Shown in pieces: positions 24,198-32,678 of a stretch of DNA of 64,000 nt. The stretch covers positions 24,651 through 88,650 of the forward strand of contig JAHBSF010000014.1 of the NCBI GenBank assembly GCA_019639255.1, read 5' to 3'. A program made the translations under genes and the position numbers. How positions within the stretch are numbered: position 1 is the first letter of the stretch; each line of letters starts with the position of its first letter. The notes below the pieces were generated by a model. That model did no database searches and had not been told where the DNA came from. It worked only from the letters and a program-made list of their open reading frames with translations. This stretch comes from Acidobacteriota bacterium (GTDB lineage: Bacteria > Acidobacteriota > Blastocatellia > RBC074).

Positions 24198-24638
24198 ATG
24201 CGTATCGAAGTTTTCAACCGGCAGCGATACCGCAGCGTTGACCGCGCCGGCGTTGCGCGGCTTGCGCGCGCGGTGCTGGACCGGGTGGGGCGCAGCGAGG
24301 CTGCGCTCGCCGTGACTTTCATTCGCGACCGCGCGATGCGAGAATTGAACCGCACGTACCGGAACATCGATGCTCCGACCGATGTTCTCTCGTTCGCCTA
24401 CAACGAGGGCGCCGAGGCCGGAGAGCCTGCGGCGGATCCGGAGCATCTGGGCGATGTAGTCATATCGACGGAGACCGCCGAGCGGTACGCAAGGAAGCTG
24501 GGCCTGGATTTTGCGCGAGAGATCGAGCATCTGGTCATTCATGGCGCGCTGCATCTGGCCGGCTATGATCACGAGACCGACGCAGGTGAAATGAATCGGC
24601 TCGAAAGGCGGCTGCGCCGCGAGTTGCTCGCGCGCTGA
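24198..24638 (+). CDS. ybeY: Endoribonuclease YbeY (rRNA maturation factor)
   Basis: The start at 24198 (MRIEVFNRQRYR) gives 146 residues, normal for YbeY. The frame extends upstream only through repeat DNA. The zinc motif H-x3-H-x5-H is intact (HLVIHGALHLAGYDH), and APTDVLSFAY is the second family signature. YbeY is a single-strand endoribonuclease acting on 16S rRNA ends and in ribosome quality control. It is encoded with PhoH/YbeZ upstream and the CorC-like gene downstream, the standard order. No clear RBS is seen, so translation may start weakly or by coupling to an upstream frame. Confidence 0.95.
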   Translation: MRIEVFNRQRYRSVDRAGVARLARAVLDRVGRSEAALAVTFIRDRAMRELNRTYRNIDAPTDVLSFAYNEGAEAGEPAADPEHLGDVVISTETAERYARKLGLDFAREIEHLVIHGALHLAGYDHETDAGEMNRLERRLRRELLAR

Positions 24639-24663
24639 AGCGGCAGGATCATCCTATCTACTC

Positions 24664-25971
24664 ATGGAATTCGAGATCGCCCTGACCATCGTATGCATTC
24701 TGGTGCTGGTAATCGTCGCCACCGCCAAGAGCGCGCTTGATGAGTTGAGCGACGTATCGTTGCGGCTGCTGGCAAGCGACGAGAGTCCGGCGCACGCGGC
24801 GTTTCTGCGCGGCGTCATCGAACACCATCACCGGTTCAGCTTCACCCTCACCTTCGGCGTGCATCTGTCGATCGCATCGCTGGCGATACTGTTAACATCG
24901 CTTGCGTTTGAACTGCACGCCGCTCATTTTCTCGCCGAAGCCTTCGGCGGGATGATCCTGTCGGTAATCATTTTTCGCCAGATCATTCCGCTGCTGCTTG
25001 TGCAGAACGGCCCGGCGCGTACGCTCGTAGTATTGCGGTATCCGCTGCGCATCATTTATCCGCCGCTTGCGCTGATTGCACATCCGCTGCACGGTGCGCT
25101 GCGCGGACTTCAACGCAGAAGAACCGAAGAAAAACAGGACGAGGAAGAGCACGGAGACGAGCAGGAGGAATTGCAGGCGCTCATAGACGTGGGCGAACAG
25201 GAAGGGATCATCGAAGAGGGCGAGGGCGAGATGATCCAGTCCATACTCCGCTTCAGCGACCGTACAGTCGGCGAGGTAATGACGCCGCGCCCGAACATCG
25301 TAGCCATAGAAGCCGAAAGCACGCTCGACGAGGTGCGCGATCTTATGATCGAATCCAAGTACTCGCGCCTGCCCGTTTACCGCGATCACATCGACAACAT
25401 CGAGGGCGTCATCTACGTGCGCGATCTGCTGGCGTTCTGGCGCGATGGAGCCACCAACCGGAAGGCGATGCAACTGATGCGCCCCACGTTTTTCGTTCCG
25501 GAAACCAAAGCCATCGACGATCTGCTGCGCGAGATGCAGAAGGCCAAAGCGCAGATGGTGTTTGTTATCGACGAGTACGGCGGATTGGCCGGTATAGTCA
25601 CGCTCGAAGACCTGATAGAAGAAATCGTCGGCGAGATCGAGGACGAAGACGAACCCGAGCCGCACGAAGGCGAAGCCGAGATCGTCGAGGACGGCGCCGG
25701 CGCGTGGATCGTGCGCGGTCAGGTAGAGGTCGGCAAAATCGAACGATTGCTCGGCGTGGAACTCGCCGACGACGACTTCACGACGATCGCGGGACTCGTA
25801 ATCAACCAGATCGGACATCTGCCTGCTGCGGGTGAGACGCTGGAGTTTCACGGGCTCCGGTTCGACGTGTTGCAATCCGACGAACGCCGCGTCGAACGCG
25901 TTCGCATAGAGCGGATATCAGGTGAAAACGCACAAGAAGCCGAAGTCGCCGAAAAGGCGGAAGGAAGATGA
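24664..25971 (+). CDS. HlyC/CorC family (CNNM-like) transporter-associated protein
   Basis: 435 residues. The N-terminal CNNM/DUF21 membrane domain is at residues 1-150 with about three or four helices (ALTIVCILVLVIVATAKSAL; FGGMILSVIIFRQIIPLLL). An acidic linker (EEKQDEEEHGDEQEEL) follows, then a CBS pair at about 200-320 (EVMTPRPNIVAIEAES, SRLPVYRDHIDNIEGVIYV, VFVIDEYGGLAGIVTLEDL) and a C-terminal CorC_HlyC domain at 340-425. Relatives are linked to Mg2+ or Co2+ efflux. Position between ybeY and era is classical. Its stop codon lies in the next palindrome. Confidence 0.93.
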   Translation: MEFEIALTIVCILVLVIVATAKSALDELSDVSLRLLASDESPAHAAFLRGVIEHHHRFSFTLTFGVHLSIASLAILLTSLAFELHAAHFLAEAFGGMILSVIIFRQIIPLLLVQNGPARTLVVLRYPLRIIYPPLALIAHPLHGALRGLQRRRTEEKQDEEEHGDEQEELQALIDVGEQEGIIEEGEGEMIQSILRFSDRTVGEVMTPRPNIVAIEAESTLDEVRDLMIESKYSRLPVYRDHIDNIEGVIYVRDLLAFWRDGATNRKAMQLMRPTFFVPETKAIDDLLREMQKAKAQMVFVIDEYGGLAGIVTLEDLIEEIVGEIEDEDEPEPHEGEAEIVEDGAGAWIVRGQVEVGKIERLLGVELADDDFTTIAGLVINQIGHLPAAGETLEFHGLRFDVLQSDERRVERVRIERISGENAQEAEVAEKAEGR

Positions 25972-26061
25972 GATGACGGAACAAAAAGAATAAGTGGAAC
26001 ACACGGAAGGATATGATCTTTTCCGTTTGTTACGTCTATTCCGTTTGTTGCCTCATCTCTC
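25966..26061. repeat. Large intergenic palindrome, copy 9
   Basis: Left AGATGAGATGACGGAACAAA; right CCGTTTGTTGCCTCATCTCT. The stop TGA of the corC-like gene is within the left arm. Lies between corC and era in a co-directional run. Confidence 0.9.
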
Positions 26062-26083
26062 CCGTTTGCCGGCTGCAACTGTA

Positions 26084-26992
26084 ATGACGAAGACCAAAAC
26101 ATTCCGCGCCGGATTCGCCGCCCTGATCGGCCGGCCCAACGCAGGCAAATCAACCCTACTGAACTCGCTTGTCGGAGAGCATATCGCCGCAGTGTCGAAC
26201 AAGCCGCAGACTACGCGCACGCGCATACTCGGCATACTCAACCGCCCCGAAGGTCAGATTGCATTCGTCGATACGCCGGGCATTCATCGACCGGGATACG
26301 CGCTCAATCGCCGCATGATGGGGATAGTGGCGGATGCGCTTGCGCAGGTTGATGTAGTTCTGCTCGTATGCGACGCAACTGCCGCTCCGGGTGCAGGCGA
26401 CCGGTTCACGCTCGATCTGGTCAGGGAGGCGGGCAAGAAAACGCTGCTGCTTCTGAACAAAATCGACCTCGTCAAGGACAAGAAACAACTGCTTCCCGTC
26501 ATCGACCGGTATCGCCGCGAATTCGATTTCGCCGAAGTCATCCCCATCTCGGCGCGAACCGCCGACGGACAGGAAACGCTGATACAGAGCGTAATTGCGC
26601 ATCTGCCGGAAAGTACGCCGCTTTATGAAGAAGATCTATTCACCGATCAACCCGAACGCGTGATCGTCGCCGAACTCGTGCGCGAACAACTGCTCGGACT
26701 GCTCGGCGAAGAACTCCCCTTCGCTACTGCGGTCAGAACCGAAAACTGGCGCGAAGAAGCCGACGCTACGGAAATACATTGCGTAATTTACGTCGAGCGC
26801 GATTCGCAAAAACCCATAGTCATAGGACGCGGCGGAGCGTTGTTAAAGAAGGTTGGCACGCGCGCGCGCGCAAAAATCGAAAAACTGCTCGATCGCCACG
26901 TGCGTCTGCATCTTTTCGTGCGCGTGCAGGAGCATTGGCGCAACGATCCCCGAACGCTCGACGAACTCGGAATAGAAGACGCAAAGAGATGA
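26084..26992 (+). CDS. era: GTPase Era
   Basis: The start at 26084 (MTKTKTFRAGFAALIGR) is chosen because the frame upstream is palindrome sequence. 302 residues, normal for Era. G1 GRPNAGKST, G2 around TTRTRI, G3 DTPG, G4 NKID and G5 SAR are all present, followed by the KH RNA-binding domain with GRGGALLKKVGTRARAKIE. Era binds the 3' end of 16S rRNA and is needed for 30S assembly. It completes phoH-ybeY-corC-era. The last residues (AKR) and stop are encoded by the first bases of the following palindrome. Confidence 0.97.
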   Translation: MTKTKTFRAGFAALIGRPNAGKSTLLNSLVGEHIAAVSNKPQTTRTRILGILNRPEGQIAFVDTPGIHRPGYALNRRMMGIVADALAQVDVVLLVCDATAAPGAGDRFTLDLVREAGKKTLLLLNKIDLVKDKKQLLPVIDRYRREFDFAEVIPISARTADGQETLIQSVIAHLPESTPLYEEDLFTDQPERVIVAELVREQLLGLLGEELPFATAVRTENWREEADATEIHCVIYVERDSQKPIVIGRGGALLKKVGTRARAKIEKLLDRHVRLHLFVRVQEHWRNDPRTLDELGIEDAKR

Positions 26993-27089
26993 CGGAACGA
27001 ACGAAATGCAATGATAATTACGGAAAAGTTGAACTTGCTTAATCTTTCCGTAGTTTCCGTCTTATTTCGTCTGTTCCGTCATCTCTCTT
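26984..27089. repeat. Large intergenic palindrome, copy 10
   Basis: Left AAGAGATGACGGAACGAACG; right CGTCTGTTCCGTCATCTCTCTT. The core TTACGGAAAAGTTGAAC and CTTTCCGTAGTTTCCG is the recurrent central motif. The era stop is in the left arm. Confidence 0.93.
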
Positions 27090-27110
27090 CGTCGTGTGGT
27101 TTGGATTGGC

Positions 27111-27989
27111 ATGAAAGTCTGGTACGCACTCGAAATCGGGATTGGACGCGCGGCTGAAGCGCCCGTAGCCGCACAGCTATGGACTGCCGGCACCACGGGC
27201 ATAGAGATTTCCGAAGACTCCGCTGATGCAATCACCCTGCGCGCCTACTTCGACGCCGCGCCCGATGAAGACAACATGCGCGAAGCAATATCAAAAGCGC
27301 TTGAAGCTGCGGGACTGCCCCGATCGCTGTTGCGCGATTTGCGCAGTCTGACCATTGCGGATCAGGACTGGCTTGCGGAATGGAAGAAAGGATACGAACC
27401 CGTTGCAGTGGGAGAAAGACTGCTCATCGTGCCTTCGTGGAAACGCGATGAAACGGGCGCGGTCGATCGCGTAGTGGTGCAGATAGATCCGGGCCTCGCC
27501 TTCGGCACGGGCACGCACGAAACCACGCGCGGATGCCTGGAGATGCTCGAACGCTACTGGCGGGGCGGCGCAATGCTCGATGTCGGCACGGGCACCGGGA
27601 TTCTCGCGATGGCGGCAATCAAGCTCCGTCCGGGCGCACGCGTGACGGGCTTCGATGTTGATCCCGAGGCGGTAGAAGTCGCGCGGGAAAACGCCGAAAT
27701 CAACGGCGTCGCCGATGAACTGGAGATCGAGGTCAACAAGCTTTCTTTTTATAACGGATCGGAATTCGATCTCGTCACCGCAAATCTGACGGCGGATGTG
27801 CTCGTTCCAATGTCCCGCGACTTTTCGGGAGTGATGAAAAGCGGCGGAGTCCTGATCGCTTCCGGAATACTCACTGAACAGCGCGAAGAAGTCGAAAGCG
27901 CATTCGCCGCCGCAGGCTTCGTTGTTATGGAAAGAATGCCCGACGGCGAGTGGGTCACACTGGCGTTGAGAGAGAATGGAATAAACTGA
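27111..27989 (+). CDS. prmA: Ribosomal protein L11 methyltransferase
   Basis: The start at 27111 (MKVWYALEIG) gives 292 residues, normal for PrmA. The N-terminal substrate domain is followed by a Rossmann methyltransferase: IDPGLAFGTGTHETTRGCLE near residue 125, LDVGTGTGILAMAAIKL near 157, DPEAVEVARENAEINGV near 183, and VTANLTADVLVPM near 225, a PrmA signature of motif IV type. It trimethylates L11 using S-adenosylmethionine. The C-terminal residues (RENGIN) and stop are encoded in the left arm of a palindrome, suggesting that the original C-terminus was replaced or extended by the repeat. Confidence 0.95.
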   Translation: MKVWYALEIGIGRAAEAPVAAQLWTAGTTGIEISEDSADAITLRAYFDAAPDEDNMREAISKALEAAGLPRSLLRDLRSLTIADQDWLAEWKKGYEPVAVGERLLIVPSWKRDETGAVDRVVVQIDPGLAFGTGTHETTRGCLEMLERYWRGGAMLDVGTGTGILAMAAIKLRPGARVTGFDVDPEAVEVARENAEINGVADELEIEVNKLSFYNGSEFDLVTANLTADVLVPMSRDFSGVMKSGGVLIASGILTEQREEVESAFAAAGFVVMERMPDGEWVTLALRENGIN

Positions 27990-28060
27990 AATCACGGAAA
28001 CAGGCATATTTTTTTCCGTGATTTTCCGTTTTATTCCGTTTGTTTCGTACTCTCTCTTTT
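27968..28060. repeat. Large intergenic palindrome, copy 11
   Basis: Left GAGAGAGAATGGAATAAACTG; right CCGTTTTATTCCGTTTGTTTC then TACTCTCTCTTTT. Inner stem AATCACGGAAA/TTTCCGTGATT is perfect. It overlaps the 3' end of prmA by 22 bp and ends 3 bp before the stop of the convergent phosphatase. Confidence 0.92.
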
Positions 28061-28062
28061 CC

Positions 28063-28785
28063 TCAGCGATAAGTGCGCAATGCGGGATCGTCGATGTGCG
28101 GCAGCGCGTTGAAGCAGTCGAGCGCGATCCGTTCGCCGCTGAATACCACGCCCGTAAGCGAAGCGTTCAGTATCCTCCAGTTGAATTCGATCGCCATTTC
28201 CGAGGGCGCACGCACGGCGCGCTGCACTGCAACGGAAATCGGCCCGCCCGAAGTAAACACCGCAATGCGCCGGCCCTTGCCTTCTCCCGACATCGCCCTG
28301 CGCAGCCCGCGCTCTACCCTCGCAGCGAACGCATCCCACGATTCGACCTCCGGCGATTCGATCTCGCCGCGCACCCAGCGCGCCGTTACCGCCTCGAACA
28401 ACAGTTGAAAGGTCCGCCGCTGCTGCTCCGCGTCACCGCTCGCCCGCGCGTGCGCCTCGGCGAGCCGCGCAATACGTTCCTCGCTGCGCGCAAGCATCGG
28501 AACGAATACGCGCAGCACGCCGTCGCTGTCGTATTCATCGAGTTCGTCCAGGACCGCCGGCTCCGGCCACCCAAGCCCGGCCGCAAGCATCTCCCTGCCC
28601 ACCTGTACGGCCGTGCCCGTCTGCCTCTGTCGCGGCCCCGAATACACCTCGTCGAAGAGCATCCCGCGCCCGGCCCAGTACCGCCCTAACCGCCGCGATT
28701 GCTCTACGCCCCGCTCCGAAAGCCGGTCGTAATCGTCCCCTAAAAAGTTCGCCTGCCCGTGTCTTACAAGTATAAGTTCGCTCAT
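28063..28785 (-). CDS. Histidine phosphatase (phosphoglycerate mutase-like)
   Basis: 240 residues. The catalytic phosphohistidine motif is LVRHGQA at residues 6-12, with LSERGVEQSRRLGRYWA after it, the Glu region near residue 110, and the second catalytic His region as FTSGGPISVAVQRAV near 190. In that last region the usual SHG reads TSGGP, so the expected His is missing at this alignment and activity is less certain. Substrate unknown; the family includes cofactor-dependent mutases and small-molecule phosphatases. Convergent with prmA. Confidence 0.85.
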   Translation of the reverse strand: MSELILVRHGQANFLGDDYDRLSERGVEQSRRLGRYWAGRGMLFDEVYSGPRQRQTGTAVQVGREMLAAGLGWPEPAVLDELDEYDSDGVLRVFVPMLARSEERIARLAEAHARASGDAEQQRRTFQLLFEAVTARWVRGEIESPEVESWDAFAARVERGLRRAMSGEGKGRRIAVFTSGGPISVAVQRAVRAPSEMAIEFNWRILNASLTGVVFSGERIALDCFNALPHIDDPALRTYR

Positions 28786-28847
28786 CGCTCCGATTATTCA
28801 ACGCCCCCGGCCCTGAAAACAAACTCTTCCGAGCGACAAGAAAATAC

Positions 28848-28861
28848 CACAATATCGTGTA
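28848..28861 (+). promoter_or_regulatory. NrdR-box-like site before nrdA
   Basis: CACAATATCGTGTA resembles half-conserved NrdR boxes (consensus ACACTATATATAGTGT), with matching TAT core and GTGT end. It abuts and partly overlaps the -35 element of the nrdA promoter, where a repressor could block RNA polymerase. Only one weak site is seen, while NrdR usually binds two. Confidence 0.35.
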
Positions 28862-28890
28862 TTGACACTCCGGGTAAGCCACCATAGAAT
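28862..28890 (+). promoter_or_regulatory. Sigma70-type promoter for nrdAB
   Basis: TTGACA at 28862-28867 is a perfect -35, followed by a 17-bp spacer and TAGAAT at 28885-28890 (5 of 6 to TATAAT). The start codon of nrdA is about 115 bp downstream. Confidence 0.7.
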
Positions 28891-29004
28891 GTACGCCGTT
28901 CGCAGGTACTCCGGAGGGTCTGGGAAATCAGCGCTCCCTCATCCAGCGCCGCGCGACGAAAGACAACAGGACAAACGGATCTGAAGAAAGCAAAGGAGCT
29001 TCCC

Positions 29005-31419
29005 GTGGAGAACGCCTCTGCGACGCCGCAACTCGCCGCCCGAACGAACGACCCCGGAGCAGTCCGGCAGGAGTCGGGTGCGGACTACGCCCCGACGCAG
29101 ATGCGCGTGCGCAAGCGCAACGGAACGCTCGAAGCCGTGGATCTGAACAAGATCGTGCGGGCGGTGGGGCGATGCTGTTACGGGTTGGGAAGCGTGGATG
29201 CGCTGAGGGTGGCGACCAAAACCATCAGCGGGCTTTACGACGGGGCTACGACGAAAGAACTCGACCGGCTCTCGATTCAGACGGCGGCGGCGCTGATTTT
29301 CGAGGAGCCGGAGTATGCGCGGCTTGCCGCGCGGCTGCTTGCCACTTACATCGACAAGGAGGTCGCCAATCAGGAGATACACTCCTTCTCGCAGTCGATC
29401 CGCACGGGATACGAACTCGGGCTGATCAACGATCGTGTAGCCTCGTTTGCAGCGGCGAACAGCCGGAAGCTCAACGACGCTATCGAGCCTGCGCGCAGCG
29501 ATCTGTTCGAGTTCTTCGGGCTGCGCACGGTTTACGACCGTTATCTGTTGCGCCATCCCGAGCTGCGCGATGTCATAGAGACGCCGCCCTATTTCTGGAT
29601 GCGCATTGCGTGCGGGCTGGCCGAGACCGTAGCGGAGGCGCTGGATCTTTACCGGCTTTTTTCCTCGCTCGAATACCTGCCGAGTTCGCCTACGCTGTTC
29701 AACGCCGGAACGCGCCACGAGCAGCTCTCCTCGTGTTTTCTGCTGGATTCGCCCTCGGACGAGCTTGAAGGGATTTACCGAAAATACACGGACGTGGCGA
29801 TGCTTTCGAAGTATTCCGGCGGAATCGGCATCGCCTTCACGCGCGTCAGGTCGCGCGGATCGCTGATACGCGGCACCAACGGGCATTCGAACGGCATTGT
29901 GCCGTGGCTCAAGACGCTGGACGCTTCGGTAGCGGCGGTCAATCAGGGCGGGCGGAGAAAGGGCGCGTGCTGCGTTTATCTGGAGCCGTGGCACGCGGAT
30001 GTGGAAGAGTTTCTGGAGTTGCGCGACAACACGGGCGACGAGGCGCGGCGCACGCACAATCTGAATCTGGCGAACTGGATTCCGGATCTGTTTATGCGGC
30101 GCGTAGAGGCCGACGCCGAATGGTCGCTGTTTGACCCGAAAACCACGCCGCATCTGACCGACCTGTACGGCGCGCAGTTCGACGCGGCATATGAAACGGC
30201 GGAAGCCGAAGGGTTGGCGGTCAAGACCGTGAAGGCGCGCGATCTTTATGCGCGCATGATGCGCACGCTTGCGCAAACGGGCAACGGATGGATGACGTTC
30301 AAGGACGCAAGCAACAGCAAGTGCAATCAGACGGCCGCGCCCGAAGCCGTAGTGCATCTGTCGAACCTGTGCACGGAAATCATCGAGGTGACCTCCGGCG
30401 ATGAAACCGCCGTATGCAATCTGGGTTCGGTGAATCTTGCGCGCCACGTAACGGACGGCGAATTCGATTTTGCGAAGCTCGGCGAAACCGTGCGGCTGGC
30501 GATACGGCAACTCGACCGCGTAATCGACCTTAATTATTACCCGATTTCCTCGACGCGGGATTCAAACCTGCGCTGGCGCAACGTCGGCCTGGGCGTGATG
30601 GGGCTGCACGACGTATTTTTCCGTATGCGTCTGCCGTTCGACGCGCCCGAAGCGCGCGAGATATCGCGCAGGATTCAGGAAGAAGTCTACTTTGCGGCGC
30701 TCGACGCTTCCTGCGAACTCGCGCGTGAACGCGGCGCGCATCCCTCGTTCGCCGAAACGCGTGCGGCGCGCGGCGAACTGCAATTCGATTTGTGGGGAGC
30801 GACTCCGACCGATCCCGGGAGGTGGGAGCAACTGCGCGAGCGTATAAAACGCGACGGGCTGCGCAATTCCCTGATGATAGCGATTGCGCCTACTGCAACG
30901 ATTGCATCCATAGCCGGATGTTATGAGTGCATAGAACCGCAGGTATCGAATCTGTTCAAGCGCGAGACGCTGTCGGGCGACTTCCTTCAGGTGAATCGCT
31001 ATCTGGTCGCGGATCTGAAGCGGCTCGGGCTGTGGAACGAGGGAATACGCGCCAAGATCAAACTCGCCGAAGGGTCCGTGCAGGGCGTCGACGAGATCCC
31101 GGAAAATGTCAGACTGATTTACCGCACGGCGTGGGAGCTGCCGATGAGATCGCTCATAGATCTTGCGGCCGAGCGCGGCGCGTTTATAGATCAGAGCCAG
31201 TCGCTCAATCTCTTCATAGAGAATCCGACGATAGGCGTGCTGTCGTCGATGTATATGTATGCGTGGAAGAAGGGGCTGAAGACGACCTATTATCTGCGCT
31301 CGCGGCCCGCGACGCGCATCGCAAAAACTACCGTGACCGCGGCGGCGAAAACCGCAACCGACGCGCAGGCCGTGGCGTGTTCGCTCGAAAACCCGGAAAT
31401 CTGCGAAGCGTGCCAGTAA
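29005..31419 (+). CDS. nrdA: Ribonucleoside-diphosphate reductase alpha subunit (class I)
   Basis: 804 residues with a GTG start preceded by AAGGAG (28993-28998). An N-terminal ATP-cone (MRVRKRNGTLEAVDLNKIVRAV, residues 33-120) gives allosteric activity control. The catalytic barrel has the redox Cys in LSSCFLLDSPSDELEGIY, NLCTEI with the thiyl-radical Cys, CNLGSVNLARHV and the C-terminal CEACQ pair for thioredoxin re-reduction. It reduces NDPs to dNDPs with NrdB. nrdB follows 29 bp downstream, and the promoter and an NrdR-like site lie upstream. Confidence 0.97.
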   Translation: MENASATPQLAARTNDPGAVRQESGADYAPTQMRVRKRNGTLEAVDLNKIVRAVGRCCYGLGSVDALRVATKTISGLYDGATTKELDRLSIQTAAALIFEEPEYARLAARLLATYIDKEVANQEIHSFSQSIRTGYELGLINDRVASFAAANSRKLNDAIEPARSDLFEFFGLRTVYDRYLLRHPELRDVIETPPYFWMRIACGLAETVAEALDLYRLFSSLEYLPSSPTLFNAGTRHEQLSSCFLLDSPSDELEGIYRKYTDVAMLSKYSGGIGIAFTRVRSRGSLIRGTNGHSNGIVPWLKTLDASVAAVNQGGRRKGACCVYLEPWHADVEEFLELRDNTGDEARRTHNLNLANWIPDLFMRRVEADAEWSLFDPKTTPHLTDLYGAQFDAAYETAEAEGLAVKTVKARDLYARMMRTLAQTGNGWMTFKDASNSKCNQTAAPEAVVHLSNLCTEIIEVTSGDETAVCNLGSVNLARHVTDGEFDFAKLGETVRLAIRQLDRVIDLNYYPISSTRDSNLRWRNVGLGVMGLHDVFFRMRLPFDAPEAREISRRIQEEVYFAALDASCELARERGAHPSFAETRAARGELQFDLWGATPTDPGRWEQLRERIKRDGLRNSLMIAIAPTATIASIAGCYECIEPQVSNLFKRETLSGDFLQVNRYLVADLKRLGLWNEGIRAKIKLAEGSVQGVDEIPENVRLIYRTAWELPMRSLIDLAAERGAFIDQSQSLNLFIENPTIGVLSSMYMYAWKKGLKTTYYLRSRPATRIAKTTVTAAAKTATDAQAVACSLENPEICEACQ

Positions 31420-31448
31420 GAGAGATATCCGTTCAGGAGTAAGGTGAG

Positions 31449-32447
31449 ATGCTGCTTGAGCCCGGTTTGAATCTGACGTTGCGCCCGATGCGCTACCCCG
31501 TGTTTTATGAAATGTACCGCGCGGCGATCAAGAATACTTGGACGGTGGAAGAAGTCGATTTCTCTACCGACGTAACCGATCTGCGGCAGCGGATGAATGC
31601 ATCGGAGAGTCATCTCATCAACCGCCTCGTAGCCTTTTTCGCTACGGGCGATTCGATCGTGGCGAACAACCTGGTGCTGAATCTTTACCGGCATCTGAAT
31701 GCGCCCGAAGCGCGGCTGTATCTGTCGCGCCAGCTTTTTGAAGAAGCGCTCCACGTACAGTTTTATCTGACGCTGCTCGATACCTACATACCCGAACCGC
31801 ACGAGCGCGAGCGCGCGTTCGCCGCCGTAGAAAACATTCCGTCGATCCGCAAAAAGGCGCAGTTTTCGCTGCAGTGGATGGATTCGATAGGAGAGCTTGA
31901 CCGGCTTGAGACCGAAGACGACCGCAGGCGTTTTCTGCTCAATCTGATCTGTTATGCAGCGTGCATCGAGGGATTGTTTTTCTTTGCGGCGTTTGCGTAT
32001 GTCTACTACCTGCGTTCGCGCGGGCTGCTCAACGGGCTGGCTGCGGGAACGAACTGGGTATTCCGGGATGAAAGCGCGCACATGGCGTTTGCCTTCGAGG
32101 TCATCGAAACCGTAAGGCGCGAGGAGCCGCATCTGTTTACGCGCGAACTCGAGCGCCGGATCGGGGAGATGATCGAAGAAGCCGTCGAGTGCGAAACGCA
32201 GTTTGCCGAGGATCTGCTTGCGGGCGGCGTTCCGGGAATGACGGTCGCCGAAATGCGGCAATATCTGGAATACGTCGCGGATCAGCGTCTGGTGATGCTC
32301 GGGTTAGGGCCGCGTTACGGCGCGCGCAATCCGTTTTCCTTTATGGAACTGCAGGACGTACAGGAGCTGGCGAACTTCTTCGAGCGGCGCGTTTCCGCCT
32401 ATCAGGTCGGAGTTACGGGCGAAGTCGTTTTCAACGAAGCGTTCTGA
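31449..32447 (+). CDS. nrdB: Ribonucleoside-diphosphate reductase beta subunit
   Basis: 332 residues of the ferritin-like R2 fold. The di-metal ligands and radical site are intact: E99 and H102 with Y106 in EEALHVQFY, giving ExxHxxxY with the tyrosyl radical position occupied, and CIEGLFFF and RDESAHMAF supplying the C-helix Glu and the Glu/His pair. The presence of the Tyr argues for a standard class Ia/Ib-like radical rather than the class Ic Phe variant. Co-transcribed with nrdA. A perfect 60-bp inverted repeat follows 16 bp after the stop. Confidence 0.96.
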   Translation: MLLEPGLNLTLRPMRYPVFYEMYRAAIKNTWTVEEVDFSTDVTDLRQRMNASESHLINRLVAFFATGDSIVANNLVLNLYRHLNAPEARLYLSRQLFEEALHVQFYLTLLDTYIPEPHERERAFAAVENIPSIRKKAQFSLQWMDSIGELDRLETEDDRRRFLLNLICYAACIEGLFFFAAFAYVYYLRSRGLLNGLAAGTNWVFRDESAHMAFAFEVIETVRREEPHLFTRELERRIGEMIEEAVECETQFAEDLLAGGVPGMTVAEMRQYLEYVADQRLVMLGLGPRYGARNPFSFMELQDVQELANFFERRVSAYQVGVTGEVVFNEAF

Positions 32448-32463
32448 ATCGATTGCCAATTGG

Positions 32464-32595
32464 CGCATACCGGAAGAAATAAGAGAGATAACGGAACAAA
32501 CGGAATAAACTGAACAAACGGAAAAGATTATACCCTTCCGTTTGTTCAGTTTATTCCGTTTGTTCCGTTATCTCTCTTATTTCTTCCGGTATGCG
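32464..32595. repeat. Perfect 60-bp inverted repeat (best palindrome copy)
   Basis: Left arm 32464-32523 and right arm 32536-32595 match base for base as reverse complements over all 60 positions, with a 12-bp loop AAGATTATACCC. The left arm begins CGCATACCGGAAGAAATAAG and continues with the family units ACGGAACAA, ACGGAATAA, ACTGAACAA. The outer 20 bp are specific to this copy. Confidence 0.98.
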
Positions 32596-32678
32596 ATGAA
32601 GCGGGCATGCTATAATCGCGCCGTTTCGACCGATCAAGCGTCAGTTCCATTCCGGTCGCTCGTGTGGGGGGCTGCCAG

